Shown piece after piece: positions 1 through 13,700 of a stretch of 64,000 nucleotides of DNA. Source of the DNA: Scortum barcoo (taxonomy: Eukaryota; Chordata; Actinopteri; Centrarchiformes; Terapontidae); contig CM041534.1 in assembly GCA_023238725.1 (NCBI GenBank), positions 8,182,572-8,246,571 of the forward strand, written 5' to 3'. How positions within the stretch are numbered: the stretch's first letter is position 1; each line of letters starts with the position of its first letter. The translations under genes were made by a program, and so were the position numbers. Below the pieces are notes generated by a model. It ran no database searches and was not told the origin of the DNA. It saw only the letters and a list, made by a program, of their open reading frames with translations.

Positions 1-1064
1 TAAAAACGTGTAGCACTAGCTCCACAGTGAGGATGTCGGGAAACACTGAGCCATCTGGGAACAATGTAGGTAACCCAGGAACCAATTTAAAGATAGAAGA
101 CTTTAAAGTGTGAATTCTAAAGTCAGACTCTGGCACAGGCAGTTTCTGTACAGTGTGCTGTTACAAGCTGTCTGTCTGATTGTCATTAACAACACAGAGA
201 GATGTACGTATGTGTAATTTAGTGTGCTTTCTTCCTGGACACTGTTAAACTGCTAATTCAGCCGCACCAATTCACTTCAGACGTCTTTCTGTTACGGCTC
301 TCATCATCGCCACCAGACTACAGCACTACAATGTGGGCCAACGAATACATTAACGTCAGTTTACCTTTGTGATCAATGTGACTGTCTGAGATAGGAGTGC
401 AGTGACAAGAGCTGATTAGCAGTTGCACATGTCGCAGCAAGATCTCCTTCACCAAACTAACATGAAATGGAGTCTCTCTCGGCAAATATGATGGACTCAC
501 ATGATTGTCATAAAAATAGTTCAAATCAGCACAGTATGAAGAGAAAAAGATTGTAACATCTTAAAATACTGCCAGGATTGATAGATCAGTGTTTGATAGT
601 TAAAATAATGTCAAATGTAATGTTTTTGTTATCATTGCAGGTGTATTCATTCTTACACAGTAACACACTAGAGGTTACTACATTTTGGGGGGAAATTGAA
701 ATATATCTCTTAGCAATATTGTGTTTCAATGAGACAGGAGGAAGTAATGTTTGTCAGCTTGTGGATGAGCACATTTGGTCGTGATTAGAGTGGACACTAG
801 AGTGACTTCTCAGATGGTCAAACAAACAAAACAAATAACCAGAGTAGGACAATAATACTAATGAGAAATATCCAGGTAGCAGGCAGAATCACCCCCCAAT
901 GTGTGCCGTTCAAATCACCAAGCTTACTACTGTGAGCCGCATACGGATCAGTGGTGGTGTTCTTGTGAAACCAGTTTGCATTGAACCATTAACCAAGGTG
1001 GGGTAAGACACTACGACCAGTGTTTCAATGTCTGTCCATGTCTAAATGAACACATTAAATCAAT
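1..1064. other. Intergenic DNA downstream of npas2
   Basis: AT-rich sequence with no recognisable exon, RNA gene or repeat family. Short open frames here have no family resemblance. Confidence 0.5.
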
Positions 1065-2499
1065 TATAACTTTTGGGAATCGCATTTATTTTTCCCATTT
1101 AATCCCATATATTCTTTTCATATTTATATGTAATAAATAAACAGGGAATCATTTCATTAGGATTTCAGTAAATACTTAAATGAATCTTATTAGATACTAT
1201 GATTACAGAAAGTGTTCAAAAAGAGTTTGGACTTGCTGATCTAATGGTTGCAAAAAGCATCCAATATATATATCTGTAAGATATCCGTTACAAATCTAGA
1301 TGCGTTTTGTTTCAATCTGATGCGGAAAATAATAAATTATGACCTATGAAAATATAACTTTGTATTCCAAATGGACCTGAGCTGGATTTTTAAAGCCGTA
1401 ACCAGACAAAACCATCAAACCGCACCATGGACGTACCATGGTTAAAGGCACAAATTTCCCCCCTCTGGTAGCTTGTTTGTTACCCGAGAACTGATGCTGC
1501 ATCAGAAGCACCTGAAAGGAACTTCAGGGCTTTGTTGTCGTTCTCAGTAAGAAGTGGCAGGATAGTTTGAGCACCCCTTCTTCAGTCCCGGATTGAGGCT
1601 TTAAAAATCTAGATAGACCTTTATAATAGTGTAATAGAGAATATCCCCCCCCCAGCTTCCCAGTTTAGGATGTTACACCTAAATTCCTTGCAAGCCTGAT
1701 TTTAGATATGATGGTCATCTCACCACTGCATGTTTCACAATAAATATCCTCTCTAGTGACTTGCCATGAACGATAATCTGCAGGTAAATCATTGTTTTGG
1801 GGAACAAATGGGAGCAACGTCCCCTCTCCAAACTGAAATACACACTGATGTAGAGTTCCCATGTACACAAATCCCTTTATGAGATGAACCATTTTCACTG
1901 GAGCTGAAAATCTGACCAGGGGTGATGACTTGATGTCACTGGGGAGGGGTGTCAAGCTGTAGGTTTGAAAAATAATCTCACTATTAAGCAATTACTTGTG
2001 AGGAAAATAGAATATTAATTCATGAGGAAAAATAAATATTCTACTTTTGGGTGTGGGGGCAGTACCAAAGTGCAAACAGACAGAAGGAAACTCTCTTTGT
2101 TAGATGAAGAACTCGCACACGTGAACATGCGAAAGCGGTGTCTTCTTAAGAGCTCTGATAATCCACTTGTTCCAGCAGTTTCACGGACTGACGACTGAGG
2201 GCGATGTGAGCCCGTGATGAAGAACCCAGCACCTCAAGACCCTCCTCAGGTCCTGCGGGGGTCATCGGGTCAGTGCAGCCTCTGCTTGTGGGTTTCTCTC
2301 CAGTGACATACACACTGGCTTCTTCTTAATGGGGCAGCTTTGCATCAAAAAGTAAGGTCACTAGAAGCAGTTTTCCACTCTCGAGCATCTCTGCTGCAGA
2401 ACCTGACGTCAAATTTGACTTCCAAATGCCACAGCGCGCTGCCACCTACATGGCGACAACACGGAGGGAGATCTCAGCGCTTTAACATGGTCCACAGCG
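1065..2499 (-). other. npas2: npas2 3' untranslated region (end inferred)
   Basis: Runs from the stop codon to the first minus-strand AATAAA. A 108-codon open frame at 1665-1991 has no family resemblance and is taken as chance. The far boundary rests only on the poly(A) signal. Confidence 0.4.
1085..1090 (-). terminator. Candidate npas2 poly(A) signal
   Basis: Minus-strand AATAAA, the first one downstream of the stop codon, with an ATTAAA at 1098-1103 beside it. Confidence 0.35.
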
Positions 2500-2718
2500 C
2501 TACCGAGTCAGCATATTTCGGAAGTCTGTAACACTGCCAGTCTGGTTTTGGGAATGTTGGTATTGCCTTTGTTGCTGTTGCGCCTGTTGCTGCTGCGCTT
2601 GCGGCAGTTGCTGTGTTTGAGGCTGCTGCTGGATGTATCCCACAGCGCTTTGCTGTGGGACGTTAGCGGTGTGTAAGAACGTTTGAGTAGATCCACCATG
2701 CACTAGTCCTTGAGTCAT
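2500..2718 (-). CDS. npas2: npas2 coding exon 20 (C-terminus)
   Basis: Reads MTQGLVHGGSTQTFLHTANV, a Gln-rich core and a final NQTGSVTDFRNMLTR, then TAG at 2500-2502. The Gln-rich end fits the CLOCK/NPAS2 C-terminus; the last residues differ from human. Confidence 0.87.
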   Translation of the reverse strand: MTQGLVHGGSTQTFLHTANVPQQSAVGYIQQQPQTQQLPQAQQQQAQQQQRQYQHSQNQTGSVTDFRNMLTR

Positions 2719-4238
2719 CTGTGGACACAAAAGAGAAGATGGATACACTCTGGCTGACTAACAGAATCCCTTTAATGGAGCTTCATCTGTGAAATCTTCC
2801 TTCTTGAACTGTTGCCAGTTTAATCCTTGACTGAGATGCATCATAAATAGTGTATATATGAGCACTTTCTCTGAATATTACAATGTACTCTGTCCAATAA
2901 CAATTATAAAGTGGAATACTCTGTAGTGCATGAGATAAGTCGGTGTGCAGCATAAAGGAGGAATTTTTTTCTAACCATTCTCACCAGGTTTGGATAGTGT
3001 TTTGTGTTGTATAAAGAAATGTAATAAAAATTGACTAATGGACTGTACAAACCAAAAAAAGCAAGACACTTCCAAAGGTTACTGAAATGTAAATGGAACA
3101 ATCATCTTTACAGTACCTAAATGACACATTAAGAGTGAAATTAGCAACTGCCAAAATGATGGCACACAACAAAAAGTGCGTCCTGAGTGTCCAACCATTG
3201 CAACTGCTCCAGGAAATTCTCAATCTTTTATTTACAATAATTCTTGCAAATTAAATACAAATCTGGGGCATGCAAAAATGGAGATACTAAGGGTCCTTCT
3301 TCATTCTGGTAAAATGTTTAATCCAACTCTCTGATGAGAAAAAAAAGCAACACTTTTACTTTTACACTTTTTTAAGTCCCTTATACCTATATGACTTGAC
3401 TATATGACTTTTTTTTTTTTGATCACTTGAAAGACTAAAGCATCTATGATCTCTAAAGTGACTCCCCGGTGTGATTCTACATAAGGTGATGCAATATTCT
3501 CTCTGTTGTGTCGGGATTTAGGTAAGCTATTTATGTTTTTGCAGCAGACTAACACTGTTTATCTGTGGCGAGTTTGTTTAACGGCTGGTCACTCGTGTTC
3601 TGGAGAAAGATGATAAACAAGTCAGTAGAAAACGATTCAGTATAGCAGGATTTAATATCTGACCTAATGCATTTTAGATCACCTCACAGTTTTGTTGTAA
3701 AGCCAGTGTTTCAGAATGATCCAAAGTAACACAGCTCTCTTGGTTAACAGCCCGTGGGAATTACACAGGAGCTTGTTGCTGTGGTAACTAGGGATTCAGA
3801 TGCAGTGTATTGCCTAAAATTATCGTAAATCAATAAATATAAAGCCTCAGATAATTACGCTGAGCAGCATTACGCAACAGTCCATCACAGATTACTGAAA
3901 CCTACACAGTTTACACTCACACTGACTAACATCGCGCCGCCACTATACAGCAGATGTGCATCGTACCTGAAAGAACTGCTGGGGGTGCTGGAGCTGCAGG
4001 GAGTGCTGAGATGCCTGAGGCTGAGCGTGGTAGGCTGACTGGGACTGGTTTGTCATGAAGCTGTTGTGTGGGATCATGATGGGGGATGTGAACACAGGGG
4101 AGGGCACGAGGACAGCGTTGCAGTTGACCTGTTGCATTGAGAACGACGGGGCGATGATCTGCTGCTCCAAGGTGTATCTGTGTGGCAGCAAAACGAAGAA
4201 CTCAGGCACAATATCAACTAACACACCCGCGACAGACT

Positions 4239-4273
<35 letters not shown>

Positions 4274-7200
4274 TCGAATTAAACAGTTCTCACATGGTTT
4301 GGGAGATGCCCATGTTGCACTGGGAAGGCTGCGAGGTGACACTGCTCGTGGGAACCAGCGTCTGCATTGGCTGGTTGAGGAGCATGCTGCTGGAAATAAA
4401 ATCAGTTACTAGAAGAACTCAAAGCATGTTAAAGAACAAGAGGTTGTCATGTTCCCTTAAGGTAGTACAATAAAAAAACCCACTTTTAATCAAGGAGATA
4501 AATTATTTTAATGAATCTGTCAACAGTGTCATCTAATAAACATCTAGCATGTCAGAGGTTCGAACTAAAGTACATACCCAGTCATTTCAGAATGCCAAAT
4601 GAATATTTCAACCAGTTTAACCAGTTGAAGGAAGATGTTTCTCCTGCTAAGTCATGTTAGAGAACTGCGTACGCTCCTCATAAATCTGACTCTCAGCTGT
4701 GGTGCTGAGTGGCTGAATGTTGCGTGTCATAACGTGAGACATACTATATGTCTTTTTCTGGGCTCTCACCGTAGTTGTCCATCTTGGCTGAACTCGCTGT
4801 CCGTGTGTCTTTGGTTTGCATCCTGCAGAGACCTCGTGTTGGTCTGAGAGAACATCATGGGGTTGCTGTAGAAGGGCATTGTCAGGCTTGTGTTCGTCTG
4901 CACAGGCACGCTCACAGACTGCGTCTGCCCGCTCCACGCTATCCTCTGTGGGACCTAAAGTGAAACAAAGGGAATAAACGCAGCATGTAAAAAGAATTAA
5001 AGCAGTCAGTCAGATGAAATAATTAACATGCCTATACTTCCTCCCTACATGAAAGTACAGTTTTTGTATCTTTTTTCTACAATGCGAACAAACACAATCT
5101 ACAAGCAGTGTAGGAAACTGAATACCACCTGTTGTTGTGATGTTTCTATCTCTTAATAACAGACTGATATTAATCCATTAATCCATAGCCTGCCTCCTGT
5201 TGTGTACACTAACTTTCCAAACAACCGTGTTTGAACAGTCTTTTGATGATTTTGTAGAGTTTTCACTTGTTCAGCTTTGTACCTGTGATGAGGGTGAGCT
5301 GCTCTCTCTCAGGAGTGAGTGAGGGGACGAACCGTGGGGCCCGCAGGACTGTGGTTTTGGGTGGCCTGAGAGCTGCCTGATCACCCCTGACTGGCTCTGC
5401 TGGGCCGACCTGCCCGAGCTCTGTTGCTGCTGCGGTTGTTGTTGTTGGGTCTGGCCAAAGTCATTGTGGACAGGCTGCTGTAACAACATCTAACACACAC
5501 AAGCAGAACACATGAATTTATTCTTCATTTAGTAAAAAATAAACATTTAATTTATAAAAAGTTAAAAAGTTTTTCTTGAAGTTTTCTGTTTATTATAAAA
5601 CATAATAATAAAAGGGGAAGTTTCTGAAAAAAATATGGTTCAAATGCATATTTTGTTGAATGATTTAAGTTATTCTGTCCAGTATCTGTTCAGTTTTAAA
5701 ATTACACTGGTCTTTAATGCCTCATGTATTCATATTTATGTGAGGAAAACAAAAATGGAAGGGCAATCACTTTAGGTTTAACTCTTATCTAACTGTTGAT
5801 CTGCGGCAAGAAAATGTGTTTGTGTTACAGACTGCAGCTCATCCCACGTTGCCGTCACACCCAGAGGGCAATTAGATTTGACAACTTGTCTTTATTATAC
5901 TAACGCAACAACACTCATCTCTTCTCTGTGCACGTTGGGTAGGTTCCTACAGTGATTAAATAACTTGTGGCTGAACTGGTTTGTGCTGGCCTCTTGGTGG
6001 GGCCATTCCACTATCACTGTGAGTTGTGTTAGGTAACGTAAGCTGACAGCATAATGTTGACTTTCTTTAACAGCTGATGTGTGCGTGCCTAATAACATTT
6101 TATGTTAAGAATGAAGTCTGCAGCTTCCTTTTTGTTTTGAAAGTGGCTGTTTTCCCAATGAAGGGAATAACACTTCCCATAGAGGGTAATACTTCAGAGC
6201 ACAAGTTCATTTTAGATTTACTTTAGACCACAAGACATGAGGAGTTTTTTCCTTTCATCTTTGTGGGGGTGTTACCTGAAGATTAGCGAGGTGAAGCTTT
6301 TCCTTAATGTCGTGCAGCTCCTGCTGCTGCGTCTTAATGTCAGCTTGCAGAATGCGCGTCCTCTCCTCCAGCTGCTCCTTCAGTTGGTTCATTACACAGA
6401 GCTGAGGCTGCTGCAGCTGAAACATGGACGACGATGGCTGCTGCTGCTGCTGCTGCTGCTGTGTTGGCTGTTGCTGAAGAGATATGGAAGAAAAGCAGTT
6501 GGCAACAGATATAACACGCCTGGCAGTTTTCTTTATCATGTTGTCTGAAAAAGCTACTGTATGTGGCATATGAGGGAAAAATCAGATGAGTCATATGAAG
6601 GTTTATTCTCGTGATGGTGAAAGCACATCAAGCTTCCTACTTTTTCTATGAAATAGGTAGAAAAATATAAGTGATTTCTTCAAGAAACATACAAGCAGTA
6701 TGTGGACAGCTGCAACAAAACACACCTTTTCAGATACAATCTTGATGTTTTTTTTTTTTTAACTGTCTTTCTCACTTGGTTTTATAACATAATCTTACAA
6801 CTAGGCCCGGAGGCACAAGCAACAGATGAAATAAACACATACAACAGTAATAGACGTAACAATAAGATATTGCACACCAACAGAAGAGAGGAAGGCAACA
6901 GGCAGGAGAAGTCTAAACACTAACCATTGTGGAGTGCTTGCTGCAGGTAGGAGAAAGGGGGAGGCTCATTTGGGAAACGAGGTCAAAGGAATTTTGTCTT
7001 TGTGCCAAATTCTACAAGGGAAAATGACAAAGTTTAGCACAACCTGTAATACTGTGTAAACTTTGTGCAGTTGTTTCCCACTGACCATATTATCTGCAAA
7101 GACAGACAGACACACGAAAGACTCAGTATAAACTCACCTTTGAACTACTAGGTTGGAGTCTGGCAGATGTCTTCTCTGTCCCAATCGAAGCAGATTGCCC

Positions 7201-7673
7201 TGATGGTGTGCAGGCCTCTGTGTAGGAGTTAGCTGCTGCAGAAGAGACAACAGACCACCTATAAACACACTTCCACAATAGCAGACTGTGGATATGTTCA
7301 ATGAGATCATAATAATCACTTTTTTTGCTATGAAACTTGGACTACGGACATAGACACTGTTATGAGGGATAAGAAGCCCTGATTTTTCTGAATCCTCAGG
7401 CCTCACTACCCTCTGATTGATGGATGTTTGTACCTGCACGCAAGACTCAGAGCTGTAAAAAAAATGACCAAACCCCCCTGCACTTTTACAAAAAAAACAT
7501 TCACAGATGAGGCAGACAGTACTCTCCCTGTGCTCTCAATTAATCAAAATGTTTGAGTATCAATTTATATAATTTAAATTGCCATATTTCAAGTTTTCTA
7601 TTTCTTATGCGAAAAACAAAAAACAAAACAAACAAACAAACAAACAAACTATATATATATATATAGAGAGAGA

Positions 7674-7746
<73 letters not shown>

Positions 7747-10700
7747 ATTAGTTTGTTTGTTTGCTCTAGCAGTGCACTCCTATAACAATATTAGTCTCAT
7801 GATGGATGGATTTTTAAAAGAGGATGAAAATTTATGCAGTAGAAGCAGAGATACTGTCTACCATGCAATCGTCTTTGTTGTCAAAACCTGGTGCCTACAT
7901 TACCCACAATGGAACTTGAGTGCCGACAGTCAGAGATTCGGGTGTGTTACGTGAGAAGCAGCTAATATATCCTCGAGCCACTAGACTCAAAGAGAAATGA
8001 GGAGTGGGCTGCAGAGGTCTGGTGAGATCACTTCTTTCTAACTCCACACCCCCACATTTGTTTCATTTTCAAATTTGTTGTCTTCCGCCACAACCAAGTG
8101 ACGTCAACTGAGGTAATTTATCAGATTTCGGAATCAAGGTGTTGTATATGTTTTTTATGCGTTATCTGTGAGCAGACTTTGATGTGCAAAATTTTTGAGT
8201 TCCCCTTTGAATTTTGTTGTAAACTTTAACAAAAAAATTGTAGTCTTTCCTCTTTAAAAGTGAGATTGTCAATACTTCCAAAGCAGAGTGACTATAGCCT
8301 TTCTGAGGTAAAGGCAGAACAACTTATGAAATGCATTTCTTCTCTGGTTATATAACAATACTGCTGATTCACAAGCCCTTGATTGCCACCTCATTCTGCC
8401 TCTGACTTAAACCCACAAACTGTGATGCATTCAGTGGATTTTTTTTGCATCGTAGTCAACGTGAAATGAAGAAGCAAAGAAAAACCATCCACTATTTTTC
8501 AGACGCAGCTTTATGAATATGTCTGAACATAATCAAATTATAGAGATGTGTGGGTTAAGGGAAGACAGCAGCAGCTTTGTTTATGAAGAGCAGCTGTAAT
8601 GAATCTGCTATGGTGCATTGTTCATAAACATGCAGATGGAAGAGGATTGTTTTAGGACATTAGATGGTGGGTGGAAGAGCAGCTCAAGTCAGAGCGGCTC
8701 AAAACAAACAGGGCCTAGGAAACATTTCATCATAGATGCATTGTCACCCACACGCCGTACATTAAGGTAGGTGTTTTATTGACTTCTGGTCTGCTTAGTT
8801 TCAGAGATTTTCTCAGATCAAATGTTGGATTTGTCAGGTTTTATTCTATTAGAGGGGTTTTATTTCAAATTTAATCTACCGTCTTTATTGATCCAGTAAA
8901 AGCTTGAGTGTGAACAATGTCGCTGCAGTAAATAACAGCGGAAGTCAAATCTATAATTTATCATCAACAGAGAAAATCATATTCTATATATTTTCCCGCT
9001 CAACTTAAAGAAGACGCCAGCTCCTGCAGCCATACATATGCAGGATTTCTGTACATATTGATCCACTATTGAGTGAGTTGACACTTTATGGAGAAGAAGA
9101 TGACTCACATGCAGAGTCTGACAGCGCTGTGTGGGAGGATTTCCGGGAGCTGTGGGAGGATACCGAACGTGCACCGCTGTTTCTGTCCCGTGGAGGGTCA
9201 AGCGTGGAGCAGATGTCCAAGTACAGCTCCTGAGCCTGTGACACAAAGTAAAGTTCAACACAGAGGGTCAGATCTGAAGCTGGCATAAAGGCTGACCCTG
9301 TAAACATTTCATACTTTACGTAGAAAGATACAAAACTCTTACCTTCACTGAAGAGGGAGCTATCTCAGGTGGAGACAGCTCTTCAAAGCCAAACGCTCTC
9401 CTCCTTTCAGCCCGCACTTCAGCGTAACTGAAAAACAAAACAGAGAAAGAGTGTGTAAAAAGTGTATCTAACTTGCCCTCCATCTAAACAGATCACTAAA
9501 ACAACTTTTGCCTTATTCACATGCCTAATCCAAGGAAGTGTCAAAGGTGCAACAATCAGACTTACCTGACAACAGTGTGAGTGCAGACAATGAACTCAGG
9601 TTTGGAGTTCCACTGGTGGTAAGTGATGTAGTAGTGAGTCTGCAACCAAATCCACTGCTGACCTTTGGTCAGGAAGCGATAGTAGCAGGATTTACCCTTT
9701 CCAAACTGCATCACTGTGGAGAGAAAAATGAAAGCACATATCAGTGCCATGGTCAGGTGTTATAGGTCGAGGCTATTTCTGTGCACTAGTACAGAAGAGG
9801 CATGCAAAATGTTAAAGGTGGTTCATTAGAGAAAAGAAACACACAAAGATTGCAGGATTACTTACACTGCTTATGACACTGAGCGATAAGCTCCAAGTCA
9901 TCCACATGATAGTAATCATAGCCAGAAGTTCCAAGAACCTCAAAGGGTAAATAGCCTATGATTGGTGAAGCTCTGGAAAAGAAACAATGATAATAAGCAT
10001 GTAAGAAACACTCATTCTTGCTAAAATTCTAGACTGCTGATTGACTGTAGAAAAATCTCTTACCTGTGGTCTAAAAACAGGAACTTCCATTCAAGGCTGT
10101 GTCTAGATGTGAATTCATCACAAGGATCTTCCACATTACACAAATCCTGAAAAATAGTCACAGATTTAGAATATTTTGTTCTTACCACATAATAGAAATA
10201 ACAGAAATTTAACTTATCCACCAAAATCAGATACTCCAATGTTGAGCAGGCAGAAGTCATGCTTTATTTGTTGTTTTCAGATCATCAGCTTTGTTCATAA
10301 AAGTACAAATTAGCCAGTCTAAATATAACATGTTCAACATTTAGTGATTTAGTCATTCTTGTTGGAGAAATTCTTTGCAAAGTTGGTGTAATGTTTTTAC
10401 TATGAAACATATCTCACTATGAACAGTATGTTAAGTTTTGCTGCTCTAGCATGAAGCATTTTGTGCCTGACAATTTTAGTTACATGTAATCGTCTTGTAA
10501 TCACATCTGGCTGCGTCACAGCTTGCATGTTCCAAATATCAAATATATGAGAAATGTAACCTTGAACATTCAAGTGTATTGCAAACGAAAGGTTATGACA
10601 ACTGAAACTAGTATGAGGGAAAAATTGTGGAAAATAAGGTAAATATAGTTCAAAAGCTGCAGATTTAAAGTAGTATTTTCAGTGGATTCATCTTGCGTCA

Positions 10701-13700
10701 GAGCATCTGATGGAAAAAAAGTCTGTGCCATATGGTCCAGACTTCACTGTTACAGTCATTCCATCTGGCAAATCATTGTAATCAGTGTCTTTTACATTTT
10801 GGAATAAGTAGTGGGGGGGAGTTGAAGCCTGTCCAGTGAATCTGGTTCTACTGGCACATTTTCTCTCTAAGCTCCAGCACATTTTAACACAGAAAAAAAG
10901 ACGTGGAAGAAAAAATCAGAATGAAAAGACCGTTCACGTTGCCTTTGGAAAAAAAAAAGTATAAACTCTTTATTTTCATTCCATTAGCTTCTTTGCTGAA
11001 AAAGGTCACGAGTCTGTGCTGACAGGACTATCCTGAAAGCTTCTGCCACTGAGTGAGAAACAGACATTAAAAGACACTGCTATTCATAACATACTATTCA
11101 CACTATATTCTAATCCAGCTTGAGTGATCGTTGAAGATTTGCACCATTTAATAAATTTCCTTTTATGTTTGGAGAGAGTAGAGGCGAGTATATAAGTCTT
11201 ACTGTGATCTGAGTTGATCTGAACATTACAAGGACTCAGAGAGGTTACATGAGTATGATCGTGCATTTGGTTTACTTCAACTACTTGCCAAGTTTCAGAT
11301 TTCAGCTCCCGGAGTACCTTTAGGATCAGATATATCCTAATGATGTAATCAGCTAGAAGGTACATAGTGTGCCACATGAAATCTCCACAGAGAGTTTAAC
11401 ACGATGGAGTCAGCATGGACCAAAATGTGTGCTCCCTCAGACTGAATTCCCCTCATGCCACAGACCGTAGCTCATCGCTGTCATGGTGATGTCGATCATT
11501 ATTGTTCCCACTAGCACCTGTTTTATTCCTCTGAGGGGAATGACGCCACATGCATGCAACACAAACTGAGAGACAAAGGCACAATTTTTTAAATCTAATC
11601 TGGTCTTACCTTTAGAAACTGTGGAGTGACTAATCGTACAGTAGCAATGAGGCAGACCTGCTCCTCCAGCGATGACTGCAGGCTTCTCGGTAACGTCAAT
11701 TCAAGCCCATTACAAGAAGATGTAGGCACTGTGGAGGCACACAGTCGTTTGTGACTTCTATCCTAATTTTATCTCTGAAAAAATAACTACTTGCTTTTGT
11801 TCCTTTTTTCCCCATTCAGTTTGTTTAATGAATGCTAAATTAAGAGGATTGGTGGACTTTAACCACAGTAAATGCAAACACTTTAGGTCTTGAAACAACA
11901 AGAAAATAACAATGCTTACCATTGTTATGAAACTTGAAATCTCCAACAAACTTGACATACTCGTATACAGGCGGTTCCTTTGGGTCAATGTTACTTCTGG
12001 CTAGATGACAGCAAAATTCAATATGTGCCTCACCTGAAAAAAAAGGCAGATTTCATTTTCAAGGCTAGCAAACCTGTTCAAAATACAGTATATGTGTGCC
12101 TTTAGAACAGATGTTTTTTAATGGAGGTGCTTAGTGGTCACGTTGGTCTTTTGTATGACCCGAAACAATATAGTAGTTACAGGTCTGCAGTGTGGAGGAT
12201 GCTACAGAAAAGAGTTTAATTCATATGAAATCTTGCATTCAACATACTTCAATAGATCTGACAATAGTTAACATTCACTATTAAGTATTCAACCCTGAGG
12301 AGAAAGACAGCATAATGCTTAGGTAACGTTTTAATACAGTCACTAATACAATTATTGTGAGAGTCAATGAAGCAGATTCAAGGTTCAGCAGCATAATAAA
12401 TGCACTTTAGGTCTGTCGCTCTCCAACGTCAGCCCACTGCAGGAGAAACTTAGTAATGGAACACTTTGACCTCGACAAGACTTTTGAATGGCAAATTTAA
12501 TATGGAAGAGAGCATAATTTGCTGACTCAAAAATCAAGCCAGGAACCAGCCAGGGACCACATGAAGATCCCTTGTATGTTGTTAAAAAAAATGGCAAATT
12601 TGAAAATCCACATCTTGTGTAACATGACTCGGCACAATTTGCACGGCGCAGAGGTGATTTTGCATAAAAGCCAGACAATCCTTTTTATGCAAGAAAGACA
12701 AAGGATTGGTGTCTCTTCTGAAATGTGCCCGAGAGATGATGATCGCTCCAGACGTGGCTCTGTGACAGTTTGCCATTTAGGCTTCTCAGGACAGACCAAG
12801 ACGCTGTAGACTCACTTCCTCAGAAAAGCCCAATAGTAACACAGGATTAAGGTCAGAGACTTGAGCCCCACTTACTACATTGCTTTGGATTACTGTGCTA
12901 ACATAACAGTGATTTAAAGTCTTAACTATGATACTAAGCCAGCTCCTATTATTAGCTAAAAGGCTTATTATAGATGCACACTAATCAGCAATCCAATAAA
13001 CTTTAGCCCCCCAATTCAGCAACATGCTCTAAATATATATGTAAAGACTTTCAAGTGATGTAAACAGCGTGACTGGTTACGACTAACTAACTTTAAGTTT
13101 AGAAGTGTAAAATGACAACACCGATTTTCATATACAGTATTTCTCCCACATACTAAACTTTTGACCTCCTGACAGAAACAGACACGGGCCTGACGTGCTC
13201 AGAAAAGCTGGGCCAGAAGGATACTTACTGTCAAGGAAGTCAGCAGCAATGGGGTCAGTCATCAGCATGTGGGATGATAGCAGCTTATACACCTCCCCTT
13301 GTTCCCGCTCCGGGAGGAAATTCAAGATATTTTGGTCCACCATATCTGACTGGTGCAAAAGGATAGACGTGTGACAATCAATCTTTTGAGAGTATGCCGT
13401 TTACTACAACGCTCCAGAATTTATTACAGTATCTATTACAGTTGACAATTATTACACTCTGTAGGATACCTCCATTTCTGAACTTTAAACATTTTAAAGC
13501 AGCTTTATAGTATATATATAGTTTTGAACCAGCACATACAATAATTGATGAAAGAAGTTAAGGACCATGAACTGAAATCTTTATCAAGCTAACTCTTGTA
13601 GATGTGTTTTGGGAACAACAGATGAATTGCATATATCAATTTATCAGTGCAAGTCAATTGGCCAACAAATATTTCTGTGGATGTTTGAATGAAAGTGATT

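Noticed and set aside
1665..1991. A 108-codon minus-strand open frame downstream of npas2
   Set aside because: Lies in the inferred 3' UTR, with no similarity to known proteins that I recognise.
12385..12809. Overlapping open frames on both strands between npas2 exons
   Set aside because: The surrounding exons join in phase without them, and no domain is visible.
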